From Ectopseudomonas alcaliphila (GTDB lineage: Bacteria > Pseudomonadota > Gammaproteobacteria > Pseudomonadales > Pseudomonadaceae), in assembly GCF_900101755.1 (NCBI RefSeq), contig NZ_FNAE01000012.1, forward strand, positions 32,536 through 96,535: DNA of 64,000 nucleotides. Reading direction: 5' to 3'. The notes under the pieces were generated by a model that ran no database searches, was not told where the DNA came from, and worked only from the letters and a program-made list of their open reading frames with translations. A program made the position numbers and the translations under genes. Positions 1-8,597 of the stretch are shown here, in pieces. How positions within the stretch are numbered: position 1 is the first letter of the stretch; every line of letters begins with the position of its first letter.

Positions 1-842
1 AAGCCGCTAGTTGCGGCTCGCTCAGCGCTGCGGCACGGCGCCTGGGCAAGAGTCAGTCGACGATCAGCGAGGCGGTCGCCCGCCTGGAAATCGATCTGGG
101 CGTGGCGCTGTTCGAGCGCGGCCCACGCCATCTGCAACTGACCGAAGCCGGCGCCAGCCTGCTGGCCCATGCCGAGGAAGTGCTGTGCGCCAGCGATCGC
201 CTGGCGCGACACGCCGCAGGTTTGGCCAAGGGCCAGGAAGCGCGCCTGACCCTGGTGCTGTCCGATGCTTACCAACCGAAGCAGTTCGAAGCCCGTCTGC
301 AGGAGCTGGATCAGCGCTTCCCCGATTTGCAGTTCGAGAGCCTGATCGGTGAACAGGCCGACGTGCTCGACCTGGTCACCCAGGGCCGCGCGCAACTCGG
401 CCTGATCGCCGCATTGCCAGCCTACCCGCCACATATCGCCCATGCCCGCCTGGAAATGAGCAGCGAGTTTGGTCTGTTCGTCGCCAAGGATCATCCCCTG
501 AGCAAACTGCCCCAGGTGCGCCAGGAAGACTTGTCGCACTGGCGTCTGCTACGCCTGAGCAGCATCGCTCATGATGATGCCAACACCGACGACCTGCCCG
601 GCAGCGGCGGGCGTTGCTGGGCCGCGCCGGACTACCTGATGCTGCTGGAAATGGCGCGCCTGGGCTTCGGCTGGGCCGAGCTGCCCCGGCAATTGGTCGA
701 TGCCTACGGCTTCGATGGTCTGCATGAGCTACCCTGCAGTGGCTGGCCACGGCGGGTGACGGTGGACGCCATCTGGTCGCGCCAGCGCGAACTCGGCCCG
801 GTGGCGGCCTGGCTGCTCAAGCGTCTGCTCGAAGACAGTTGA
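1..842 (+). CDS. LysR-family transcriptional regulator, 5' end outside the window
   Basis: This is the C-terminal part of a LysR-type regulator; the reading frame is open from base 3 and the true start lies to the left of the window. The first codons give the second half of a winged helix-turn-helix with the typical LysR motifs SAAARRLGKSQSTISEAVAR and LGVALFERG. The rest is a periplasmic-binding-like effector domain ending at TGA 840-842. Members are cytoplasmic DNA-binding proteins that usually regulate a divergent neighbour, which is not visible here. The effector and target genes cannot be read from the sequence. It is followed 43 bases later by xseA on the same strand. Confidence 0.9.
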   Translation, partial: AASCGSLSAAARRLGKSQSTISEAVARLEIDLGVALFERGPRHLQLTEAGASLLAHAEEVLCASDRLARHAAGLAKGQEARLTLVLSDAYQPKQFEARLQELDQRFPDLQFESLIGEQADVLDLVTQGRAQLGLIAALPAYPPHIAHARLEMSSEFGLFVAKDHPLSKLPQVRQEDLSHWRLLRLSSIAHDDANTDDLPGSGGRCWAAPDYLMLLEMARLGFGWAELPRQLVDAYGFDGLHELPCSGWPRRVTVDAIWSRQRELGPVAAWLLKRLLEDS

Positions 843-885
843 GCAGGGTCGCGCCTGCGGGCCTCTGGGCTTATCATGCCGGCCC

Positions 886-2265
886 ATGATCAATGATCCC
901 TTTGCCCGCCTGAACCTCGACCGCGAGGTGCTCAGCGTCAGCCAGCTCAACAACCGCGCCCGCCTGCTGCTGGAGGACGTGTTCGCCGGCATCTGGGTCG
1001 AGGGGGAAATCTCCAACCTCGCCCGTCCGGCGTCCGGGCATATCTACTTCACCCTGAAAGACAGTCAGGCCCAGGTGCGTTGCGCGCTGTTCCGGCAGAA
1101 CGCCGCACGTGTGCGCCAGGCGCTGCGCGATGGCCTGGCGGTGAAGGTGCGCGGCAAGGTCTCACTGTTCGAGGGGCGCGGCGACTATCAGCTGATTCTC
1201 GACGCAGTTGAGCCTGCCGGTGACGGCGCCCTGCGCCTGGCATTCGAGGCACTGAAGGAGAAACTCGGCGCCGAGGGATTGTTTGCCACCGAACGCAAGA
1301 TCGCCCTGCCCGCCCATCCCAAGCGCATCGGTATCGTCACCTCGCCTACAGGCGCGGTGATCCGCGACATCATCAGCGTATTCCGCCGCCGCGCGCCGCA
1401 GGTCGAACTGAACCTGATCCCCACCGCCGTGCAAGGTCGCGATGCCACCGCGCAGATCGTCCGGGCCCTGCAACGCGCCGACGCGCAGGGGTTCGACGCG
1501 CTTATCCTGGCCCGTGGCGGCGGCTCGCTGGAAGACCTCTGGTGCTTCAACGAGGAAGCCGTGGCGCGCGCCGTGGCTGCCTGCGTCACGCCCATCGTCA
1601 GTGCCGTGGGCCACGAGACCGATGTGTCCATCGCCGACTTCGTCGCCGACGTGCGCGCGCCGACGCCCTCGGCCGCCGCCGAACTGCTGGCCCCGGACAG
1701 CAGCGAATTGGTGCAACGCCTGCATAACCTGCAGCGCCGCCTGGTCCTGCACATGCAGGGCCGCCTGGCCCGCGAACGCCTGCGCCTGGAAGGAACGAGC
1801 CGACGCCTGCGCCACCCCGGCGAACGCCTGCGCCAGCAGGCCCAGCGCCTGGACGATCTGGACATGCGCCTGCGCCGCGCCTTCAACCAGCAACTCGCTA
1901 ACCAGCGCGAACGCCTGGCCCGTCTCGACGCACGCCTGGCCGCGCAGCATCCGGGGCGTAACCTGGCCCTGCTGCGCCAGCGTCTGGATGGCCTGGCCAC
2001 ACGCCTGCCGCGTGCCATGCACGGGCAACTACGCAGCCAGCGTCAGCAACTGAGCGCGCTGGCCGCGCAACTGCAGATCGTCAGTCCCTTGGCCACTTTG
2101 GGCCGCGGCTACAGCATCCTCCTCGACGAACGCGGCCAGGCGGTGCGCAGCGCCGCCCAGACCCAGCCAGGCCAACGCCTCAAGGCGCGCCTGAGCGAAG
2201 GCGAACTGGACGTGCGCGTTGAAGACAACCACATACAACCGGCGACGCTGTCGCTACTGGATTGA
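886..2265 (+). CDS. xseA: Exodeoxyribonuclease VII large subunit
   Basis: The 459-residue product is full length for XseA, the catalytic subunit of exonuclease VII, which with several XseB subunits degrades single-stranded DNA in both directions. An OB-fold-like N-terminal domain (about residues 15-110) precedes the nuclease domain, which holds the conserved blocks TSPTGAVIRDI, ARGGGSLEDLWCFNEE and SAVGHETDVSIADF. A long Arg/Leu/Gln-rich region (about 280-400) is the predicted coiled-coil stalk that binds XseB. The start is ATG 886 in the family context INDPFARLNLDREVLSVSQL. A REP palindrome begins about 20 bases after the stop. Confidence 0.97.
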   Translation: MINDPFARLNLDREVLSVSQLNNRARLLLEDVFAGIWVEGEISNLARPASGHIYFTLKDSQAQVRCALFRQNAARVRQALRDGLAVKVRGKVSLFEGRGDYQLILDAVEPAGDGALRLAFEALKEKLGAEGLFATERKIALPAHPKRIGIVTSPTGAVIRDIISVFRRRAPQVELNLIPTAVQGRDATAQIVRALQRADAQGFDALILARGGGSLEDLWCFNEEAVARAVAACVTPIVSAVGHETDVSIADFVADVRAPTPSAAAELLAPDSSELVQRLHNLQRRLVLHMQGRLARERLRLEGTSRRLRHPGERLRQQAQRLDDLDMRLRRAFNQQLANQRERLARLDARLAAQHPGRNLALLRQRLDGLATRLPRAMHGQLRSQRQQLSALAAQLQIVSPLATLGRGYSILLDERGQAVRSAAQTQPGQRLKARLSEGELDVRVEDNHIQPATLSLLD

Positions 2266-2285
2266 GCCAATGTCAGCATCCCTGC

Positions 2286-2351
2286 GTAGGAGCGAGCTCT
2301 GCTCGCGAACATTTATGACCTGGAAGCTTCGCGGGCAGAGCCCGCTCCTAC
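2286..2351. repeat. REP-type inverted repeat overlapping the start of the M23 gene
   Basis: Two imperfectly complementary arms, one starting GTAGGAGCGAGCTC and the other ending GAGCCCGCTCCTAC, surround a short unique centre. The GTAGGAGCGGGC-type arm is a common Pseudomonas intergenic REP sequence. It lies between xseA and the M23 peptidase gene and occupies the place where the peptidase start codon and ribosome-binding site would be expected. Confidence 0.8.
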
Positions 2352-3175
2352 AAAAGCTGTGCCTGTCCATCCTGGCTCTGTGTCTGGCCCTGCCCGCCCA
2401 TGCCGAAGGCTTCATCACCCGTCTACTGAACAAGCCAGTGCCCGGCGGCGTGGCGGTGATCGATCTGGGCAACCCTACGCAGGCGCCCAAGGTGCGCTAC
2501 CAGGGCAAGCCGGTGCTGACCGTGCACGAAGATGGCCAGCGCTGGATCGCCATCGTCGGTATTCCGCTCAGCGTCAAGCCAGGCACTCAGCAGGTGGAGG
2601 TCGAGGGCGGTCAGAAGCTGAGTTTTCAGGTCGGCGCCAAGCATTACACCGAGCAGCGCATCACCATCAAGAACCAGCAGCAGGTCACACCCAACGCTGC
2701 CAACCTCAAGCGCATCGAGCGCGAGCTGGCCGAGCAAACCCGCGCCTACCAGCAGTTCAGCGCGCGCCAGCCAAGCAATCTGATGTTCGACAGACCGGTC
2801 AACGGTCCACTATCCAGCCCCTTTGGTCTGCGCCGTTTCTTCAATGGCGAAGAGCGCAACCCGCATTCGGGCCTGGATTTCGCTGCCAATCGCGGCACGC
2901 CGATCAAGGCGCCAGCGGCCGGCAAGGTGATTCTGATCGGTGACTACTTCTTCAACGGCAAGACGGTATTCCTCGACCACGGCCAGGGGTTGATCAGCAT
3001 GTTCTGCCACCTTTCGGAGATTGACGTGAAGCTTGGTGACGAAATCGTCCGCGGAGGCCATGTCGGCAAGGTCGGCGCCACCGGCCGCGCCACCGGTCCG
3101 CACCTGCACTGGAACGTCAGCCTCAACGACGCCCGCGTCGATCCGGCCATTTTCATCGGCGCGTTCAAGCCCTGA
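2315..3175 (+). CDS. M23-family peptidoglycan endopeptidase, exported
   Basis: The product is a periplasmic zinc metallopeptidase of the LytM/M23 family that probably cuts peptidoglycan cross-links. A hydrophobic segment (LCLSILALCLALPAHA) ending in an AHA signal-peptidase site precedes a beta-rich domain and then the M23 domain. The zinc ligands are visible as the H and D of NPHSGLDFA and the HLH of GPHLHWNV. The start is uncertain: ATG 2315 lies inside a REP palindrome and has no good ribosome-binding site, while ATG 2270 would give a 29-residue polar extension before the signal peptide. The ancestral start was probably replaced or displaced by the REP. Function by family is confident; the exact start is not. 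Confidence 0.85.
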   Translation: MTWKLRGQSPLLQKLCLSILALCLALPAHAEGFITRLLNKPVPGGVAVIDLGNPTQAPKVRYQGKPVLTVHEDGQRWIAIVGIPLSVKPGTQQVEVEGGQKLSFQVGAKHYTEQRITIKNQQQVTPNAANLKRIERELAEQTRAYQQFSARQPSNLMFDRPVNGPLSSPFGLRRFFNGEERNPHSGLDFAANRGTPIKAPAAGKVILIGDYFFNGKTVFLDHGQGLISMFCHLSEIDVKLGDEIVRGGHVGKVGATGRATGPHLHWNVSLNDARVDPAIFIGAFKP

Positions 3176-3295
3176 AAATACGCAGTCGGCAACAGCTGCC
3201 GTTTGGGTTAACCGAGTATATTTGCTAGGGTACTGCGGCTCAGATGGCCGGCCCTGTAGCGCCGGCCCTCCCTCCTGCCTGCTTCGGAGCCGGAA

Positions 3296-4552
3296 ATGCC
3301 GAATGAGCTCAACACCTGGATGGACTGGCTGAACACGCAGCCAGAACTGCTCACTCTCAGCGCCACCCTCGCCCTGATCCTCGCCGCCTGGCTATCGAAC
3401 TGGATCGTCAAACGCATTCTGGTACGCGCCATCTATCGTGTGGTGGGCGCCACCGCCGTTGGCCGCCACGGCCAGATCAAGGAAAGCGGCATCATCAAGC
3501 GCCTGTCCAACATCGTGCCGGCACTGGTGCTGTCCAGCGGCGTGGTCTTGGTGCCAGGTATGCCCGCTGCCGTGGTGGAGGTGACGCGCAACGTCTGCGG
3601 CGCCTTCGTGGTGCTGACCATCGCCATGGCCATTGGCGCGCTGCTGGATATCCTCAACACCCTCTACCAGCGTCGTCCCAACGCACACCTGAAGCCGATC
3701 AAGGGCTACTTGCAGGTGATCAAGATCGCCATCTTCGCCATCGCCGCGATCCTCATGGTGGCGGCGCTGATCGACCGCTCTCCGCTGATCCTGCTGTCCG
3801 GCCTGGGCGCCATGGCCGCCGTGCTGATGCTGATCTTCCAGGACACCCTGCTGTCGCTGGTGGCCAGCGTGCAGATATCCTCCAGCGACATCATCCGCGT
3901 CGGTGACTGGGTGGAAATGCCCCAGCTCAACGCCGATGGCGACGTGATCGACATCGCCCTGCATACGGTCAAGGTGCAGAACTGGGACAAGACCATCACC
4001 ACCATCCCGACCAAGCGCTTCATCACCGACCCGTTCAAGAACTGGCGCGGCATGCAGGAATCCGGTGGCCGGCGGATCAAGCGCGCACTGTTTCTGGATC
4101 AGACCAGCGTGCATTTCCTCAGCGACGAAGACATCGCCCGCCTACGCCGCTTCATGCTCCTCGACGAGTACCTCGACCGCAAGGATCAGGAACTGCTCGA
4201 CTGGAACACCAAACTGGCCGAACACGGCAAGGAAGCGGTCAATACCCGCCGCATCACCAACATCGGCAGCTTCCGCGCCTATGTCGAGCACTACCTGCGG
4301 CACAACCCGAACATCCACCAGAACATGACCCTGCTGGTGCGTCAGCTCAGCCCGACTGCCGATGGCCTGCCGCTGGAGATCTACTGCTTCACCAACACCA
4401 TCGCCTGGAATGCCTATGAGGGCATTCAGTCGGACATCTTCGACCACCTGCTGGCCATCCTTCCCGAGTTCGGCCTGCGCGTGTTCCAGCATCCGAGCGG
4501 TGCGGACATGCGCGAACTGCGCCCGAACCTGATGGCTCACCAGGCAAACTGA
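3296..4552 (+). CDS. MscS-family mechanosensitive ion channel (YbdG-like)
   Basis: The 418-residue product is an inner-membrane small-conductance mechanosensitive channel of the YbdG/MscM-like branch, which releases solutes during osmotic downshock. Several hydrophobic helices fill the first 200 residues. The pore-lining helix runs into the family motif LIFQDTLLSLVASVQI, followed by the beta domain with IIRVGDWVEMPQLNADG and VQNWDKTITTIPTKRF. The start is ATG 3296, with GGAG six bases upstream. The gene appears monocistronic: a hairpin follows its stop and a 340-base interval separates it from leuA. Confidence 0.93.
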   Translation: MPNELNTWMDWLNTQPELLTLSATLALILAAWLSNWIVKRILVRAIYRVVGATAVGRHGQIKESGIIKRLSNIVPALVLSSGVVLVPGMPAAVVEVTRNVCGAFVVLTIAMAIGALLDILNTLYQRRPNAHLKPIKGYLQVIKIAIFAIAAILMVAALIDRSPLILLSGLGAMAAVLMLIFQDTLLSLVASVQISSSDIIRVGDWVEMPQLNADGDVIDIALHTVKVQNWDKTITTIPTKRFITDPFKNWRGMQESGGRRIKRALFLDQTSVHFLSDEDIARLRRFMLLDEYLDRKDQELLDWNTKLAEHGKEAVNTRRITNIGSFRAYVEHYLRHNPNIHQNMTLLVRQLSPTADGLPLEIYCFTNTIAWNAYEGIQSDIFDHLLAILPEFGLRVFQHPSGADMRELRPNLMAHQAN

Positions 4553-4563
4553 AGCATGACAAG

Positions 4564-4585
4564 AAGGCCGGGCATGCCCGGCCTT
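4564..4585 (+). terminator. Hairpin after the mechanosensitive channel gene
   Basis: The perfect palindrome AAGGCCGGGC/GCCCGGCCTT lies 11 bases after the channel stop codon. The T-run after it is weak, so it may be an inefficient intrinsic terminator. Confidence 0.6.
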
Positions 4586-4731
4586 CGACCCGCTACAAGC
4601 GCCCCGCAATGTTCCTTCAAACAACCGGCTCATCGCGCCATAAAACGTCGCGATAGAACAGCAGAAGATCGTTTCTACCAATTTTCACGCAATGCTTGCC
4701 AGCCTTCATCAAGATCACTAGGGTTGGCTTC

Positions 4732-4809
4732 ATGAACACTGCACATACCCTCATTCTGCTACGGCAACATCGCTGCCTACGCCTGGTCAGCCCGCGACTG
4801 CGGGGCTGA
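4732..4809 (+). CDS. Putative leucine leader peptide upstream of leuA
   Basis: A 25-codon open frame starts at ATG 4732, about ten bases after an AGGGT-like ribosome-binding sequence, and ends at TGA 4807-4809, 79 bases before leuA. Six of 25 codons are leucine, including the cluster CTC ATT CTG CTA and later CTA and CTG. CTA is a rare codon in GC-rich pseudomonads, which makes the frame sensitive to charged tRNA-Leu. This is the expected layout of a transcription-attenuation leader such as leuL of enteric bacteria. The assignment is inference from composition and position; no protein homology is claimed. Confidence 0.6.
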   Translation: MNTAHTLILLRQHRCLRLVSPRLRG

Positions 4810-4829
4810 ATCCCTGCGGCCATCCGGCC
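4789..4829 (+). promoter_or_regulatory. Candidate attenuator structures between leader peptide and leuA
   Basis: Two GC-rich inverted repeats lie over and just after the end of the leader frame: AGCCCGC/GCGGGGCT at 4789-4807, overlapping the last sense codons, and GGCC-atcc-GGCC at 4818-4829. A short T-run (CGTTTT) follows around 4850. Their position fits ribosome-controlled alternative pairing, but I could not settle which hairpin would be the terminator. Confidence 0.4.
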
Positions 4830-4888
4830 ACCGTCGACCGCCCTATTCGTTTTCCCAGACAAGGCGTCTGGACCCAAGGATTTTCACC

Positions 4889-6565
4889 ATGACCATGCTC
4901 AAAGACCCGTCGAAGAAGTACCGCCCCTTCACCCAGATCCAGATTCCGGATCGCACCTGGCCGGACAAGATCATCGATCAGGCACCGATCTGGCTGTCCA
5001 CCGACCTGCGCGACGGCAACCAGTCGCTGATCGAGCCGATGGACGCCGAGAAGAAGATGCGCTTCTTCAAGTGCCTGGTGGCCGTGGGTCTGAAAGAGAT
5101 CGAAGTGGGTTTCCCGTCCGCCTCGCAGACCGACTTCGACTTCGTCCGTGAGCTGATCGAGGGTGGCCACATCCCGGACGACGTCACCATCCAGGTGCTG
5201 ACCCAGGCGCGTGACGACCTCATCGAGCGTACCTTCGAGTCGCTCAAGGGCGCCAAGAAGGCCATCGTCCACTACTACAATGCGTGCGCGCCAAGCTTCC
5301 GCAAGATCGTCTTCAACCAGGACAAGGCCGGCGTCAAAGCCATCGCCGTGGCCGCCGGCAGCACCATCAAGCGCCTGGCCGATGCCGCGCCGGAAACCCA
5401 GTGGGGCTTCGAGTACTCGCCGGAAGTGTTCAGCAGCACCGAGATCGACTTCGCCGTCGAGGTGTGCAACGCGGTGATCGGCGTGTTCCAGCCGACCCCG
5501 GCGAACAAGCTGATCCTCAACCTGCCGGCCACCATCGAGTGCGCCACGCCGAACAACTACGCCGACCAGATCGAGTGGTTCGGCCGCCACGTCGACCGCC
5601 GCGACAGCGTGCTGATCAGCGTGCACACCCACAATGACCGTGGCACTGGCGTAGCGGCTTCCGAGTTGGCAGTGATGGCCGGCGCGGATCGTGTCGAAGG
5701 CTGCCTGTTCGGCAACGGCGAGCGCACCGGCAACGTCTGCCTGGTGACCCTGGCGCTGAACCTCTACACCCAGGGCGTCGACCCACAACTGGACTTCTCC
5801 GACATCGACGCCGTGCGCAAGGTGGTCGAAGACTGCAACCAGATCCCGGTGCACCCGCGCCACCCGTATGTCGGCGACCTGGTCCACACCGCCTTCTCCG
5901 GCTCGCACCAGGACGCCATCCGCAAGGGCTTCGCCCAGCAGAAGCAAGATGCCCTCTGGGAAGTGCCGTATCTGCCGATCGACCCGGCCGATATCGGTCG
6001 CGACTACGAGGCGGTGATTCGTGTGAATAGCCAGTCCGGCAAGGGCGGCATCGCCTTCCTGCTCGAGCAGGAGTACGGCATCAGCCTGCCGCGCCGTATG
6101 CAGATCGAGTTCAGCCAGGTGGTGCAGCGTGAAACCGACCGCCTCGGCCTGGAAATGACTGCTGCGCAGATTCATCAGTTGCTCGAAACCGAGTACCTGC
6201 AAGCGCGCAGCCCCTACACCCTGAAAGGCCATCGCCTGCAGGAAGAGAATGGCGACAGCAGCGTCGAGCTGAAGGTCCAGGTAGACGGCCAGGAGCAACA
6301 CTGGAACGGCTCAGGCAAGGGTCCGCTGGAGGCGCTCGTGTCGAGCTTGCCAGTGTCCGTGGAAATCATGGATTACCACGAGCACGCCATCGGTGCGGGG
6401 GCCAGCGCCAAAGCAGCCTCTTACATCGAGATCCGTCTGAACGGCCAGCGTCCGCTGCACGGCATCGGTATCGACGAGAACATCACCACCGCCAGCTTCC
6501 GCGCTCTGTTCAGTGCGCTCAACCGCGCCGTCAAGCAGGCGGAACTGAAGACCGAAGCAGCCTGA
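4889..6565 (+). CDS. leuA: 2-isopropylmalate synthase
   Basis: LeuA condenses 2-oxoisovalerate with acetyl-CoA to form 2-isopropylmalate, the first committed step of leucine synthesis in the cytoplasm. The 558-residue length fits the longer (type 2) LeuA form. Visible landmarks are the metal-binding STDLRDGNQSLIEPM near the N terminus, SVHTHNDRGTG and GCLFGNGERTGNVCLVTLAL in the TIM barrel, and a C-terminal allosteric leucine-binding domain with EIMDYHEHAIGAGASAKAAS. ATG 4889 is used; an ATG two codons later is possible. The probable leucine leader upstream suggests attenuation control, and a strong terminator follows. Confidence 0.97.
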   Translation: MTMLKDPSKKYRPFTQIQIPDRTWPDKIIDQAPIWLSTDLRDGNQSLIEPMDAEKKMRFFKCLVAVGLKEIEVGFPSASQTDFDFVRELIEGGHIPDDVTIQVLTQARDDLIERTFESLKGAKKAIVHYYNACAPSFRKIVFNQDKAGVKAIAVAAGSTIKRLADAAPETQWGFEYSPEVFSSTEIDFAVEVCNAVIGVFQPTPANKLILNLPATIECATPNNYADQIEWFGRHVDRRDSVLISVHTHNDRGTGVAASELAVMAGADRVEGCLFGNGERTGNVCLVTLALNLYTQGVDPQLDFSDIDAVRKVVEDCNQIPVHPRHPYVGDLVHTAFSGSHQDAIRKGFAQQKQDALWEVPYLPIDPADIGRDYEAVIRVNSQSGKGGIAFLLEQEYGISLPRRMQIEFSQVVQRETDRLGLEMTAAQIHQLLETEYLQARSPYTLKGHRLQEENGDSSVELKVQVDGQEQHWNGSGKGPLEALVSSLPVSVEIMDYHEHAIGAGASAKAASYIEIRLNGQRPLHGIGIDENITTASFRALFSALNRAVKQAELKTEAA

Positions 6566-6584
6566 ACGCGACCACGCTGAAAAG

Positions 6585-6616
6585 AGAACCCCGCCAATCG
6601 GCGGGGTTCTTCATTT
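6585..6616 (+). terminator. Rho-independent terminator of leuA
   Basis: The perfect stem AGAACCCCGCC/GGCGGGGTTCT with a four-base loop is followed by TCATTT, 19 bases after the leuA stop. It lies between convergent genes and could also serve the minus-strand GEVED gene that ends at 6632. Confidence 0.9.
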
Positions 6617-6631
6617 CAGGAAAGGCTCGGA

Positions 6632-8344
6632 TCAGTAGCTGACCACCGGCGAAACCCGTTGGTAGCGACCGTCAATATAGGCCTTCAGCCAGGAGCGGTA
6701 GCGCGTGTTCGCGCTGTACGCATAGTAGCGGTAGCTCAGCTCGTTCTCCGCCAAGCGCTCCAGCACGATGCTGCCATTCTGTTCGATCACCCAGGTCAGC
6801 ATGGTGTGCGTCCCCCCAGTGCGCGTCAGGATTTGGTTGGCATCCACCGTCAGTTGGTAAAGCGGCAGGTAGGCCTCGGCGGCCCGACCATAGCGCACCA
6901 CGTTGGAGACACGCTGGTAGTAGCCATTCTCGAAGCGAGTCAGCCATACGCGGTAGCCTTTGGCGGGGTCGAATCGATAGTGGGTATAGGCCAGCTCGTT
7001 CGCGGCATTACGCTCCAGAACGACGTCGCCCTCCTCCTCGATCACCCAGGTCAGGGCGTCACCGAGGTTGCCGCTACGAGTGATCTGGCGATTGTCACCG
7101 ATGGTCAGCTGATAGAGGTCCGTGAACCCCGGCGAAAAGTACTCGGCATCTGATACCTGCACCAACTCGCCACCAACGGCCTGCTCTATCCAGACCTTGT
7201 ACGTGCGGCCTTGCTGAAACGGATAGCGCAGTTGCGCAGCACCAGCGGTGGGCTGGCGCAGCACCTCCACACCATCTTCACGGATCACCCAGTTCAAAGG
7301 GACGCCGACAGGGCCATCGTGGCGCAACAGAAAGTCCGCCTCGACCTCCAGGTCGATATAACGAGAAGGAAAGCCTTCGCGAAAACTGAGCGGAACCGAG
7401 ATCGCCTCGTCCTTGCCGTTCACACTGGCCTCAGCCCAGACCTGATAGCGCTCGCCATAGGTGAAGGCGAACTGCAGCGGCACGCCAGCCTGAGCGGGCT
7501 GGCGCACGGTCTCTCCGCCCTGGCGAGCAATCACCCAGCTCCCCTGGAAAGCGGCCGATGGACTGACGCTGCCCTGATTGGCATCGCGGCTCAGCAGAAC
7601 ACGATCGGTCACGCCGGGCTGATAGGCCACGATATTCGAAGCGACCTTGTAGCCACCGTCGACGTAGCTTTCCAGCCAGACCCGGTAGCGACTGCCTGAA
7701 GCGTTGTTCCAGTATCTGTCACGTAGGTGGCCAGCAGCGTTTCGACCGAGGACACGCTTTCCGTCCTGCTCGACCACCAAGGTCAGCTTGTCCCCCAGGT
7801 CGCCGCTACGGGACACCCAGAAACCGGGCTCCAGAGCAAGGCTGTAGGGAAACGCCGATTGCGCAGAACCGTCCGGCAGCTTGACCAGGTAGTCCTCGGT
7901 CTCACCGTATCCGAAGCTCCCGCAGGGCTGCGCTGCGGCGCCCCAGCGCATCTGCACCCGCATACGGGTTGTGCCGGCGACTCCGGAGGGGACCGTGATG
8001 GGAGCGGAGACGGCAGTACTTCCCTGGCCGACCAATACCTTCTCGCTCGCCTCGAAACTGCCGTTCTGGTTGAAGTCGATCCAGGCACCCCAGTTCTCAA
8101 CGTACTGGGCGTTACGGAAGCCTGGACGAAGTTCGAGACGGTCACCTTGGCCCGTCAGCTGGAAGGGCGTTTTGCCGGTGGCATTCAGGTAGCCTCCATC
8201 GCTACCGGTGCTCTGGGTCGCGCCATTGACGCTGACTCCGGCGATCCATTCACTGCCACTATTACCCCGACTGTCGCAGTACGTGGCGGCCATCACCGGG
8301 CTCATCGCCAGGCAGGTGCCCAGCGCCATGAGTGTCTTGTGCAT
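6632..8344 (-). CDS. Secreted GEVED-domain protein with five C-terminal repeats
   Basis: The 570-residue product starts with a signal peptide (LMALGTCLAMSPVMA, cleavage near residue 19-20). Residues about 20-165 form a GEVED-type beta-sandwich: WGAWIDFNQNGSFEASEKV, then FGYGETEDYLVKL, which is the signature of the family. The remaining 400 residues are five related units of about 80 residues each. The last two read LTWVIEEEGDVVLERNAANE and LTWVIEQNGSIVLERLAENE and both end in YQRVSNVV/YQRVSPVV-like strands. No catalytic domain is visible, so a cell-surface, adhesive or matrix role is possible but not shown. The gene stands alone, convergent with leuA. Confidence 0.75.
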   Translation of the reverse strand: MHKTLMALGTCLAMSPVMAATYCDSRGNSGSEWIAGVSVNGATQSTGSDGGYLNATGKTPFQLTGQGDRLELRPGFRNAQYVENWGAWIDFNQNGSFEASEKVLVGQGSTAVSAPITVPSGVAGTTRMRVQMRWGAAAQPCGSFGYGETEDYLVKLPDGSAQSAFPYSLALEPGFWVSRSGDLGDKLTLVVEQDGKRVLGRNAAGHLRDRYWNNASGSRYRVWLESYVDGGYKVASNIVAYQPGVTDRVLLSRDANQGSVSPSAAFQGSWVIARQGGETVRQPAQAGVPLQFAFTYGERYQVWAEASVNGKDEAISVPLSFREGFPSRYIDLEVEADFLLRHDGPVGVPLNWVIREDGVEVLRQPTAGAAQLRYPFQQGRTYKVWIEQAVGGELVQVSDAEYFSPGFTDLYQLTIGDNRQITRSGNLGDALTWVIEEEGDVVLERNAANELAYTHYRFDPAKGYRVWLTRFENGYYQRVSNVVRYGRAAEAYLPLYQLTVDANQILTRTGGTHTMLTWVIEQNGSIVLERLAENELSYRYYAYSANTRYRSWLKAYIDGRYQRVSPVVSY

Positions 8345-8597
8345 TGCTTTCGCTCCTTGCGTTCATGTTGGGCAGGGAGCGACAACAACCACCAGGACCA
8401 AGCCTGTGCCCACTTCTATCGACGCATCCCTGCGTCGCTAATGCTAGAAGCAAAGCAAGCGGCCGTCCGTAATTTATTAACGAATTACCTTCACCCGGTA
8501 TCTAACCCGCTGCCATTGGCCTTGGGGGCACTCGAGATACTGCGACTTGAACCTATTAGAACCGGATAACCCAAAGAACGCGCAGGGTACCGATTGC

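Noticed and set aside
4787..6301. 504-residue open frame on the minus strand opposite leuA
   Set aside because: It is the antisense shadow of leuA in GC-rich DNA, has low-complexity His/Asp/Val composition and no recognisable start signal.
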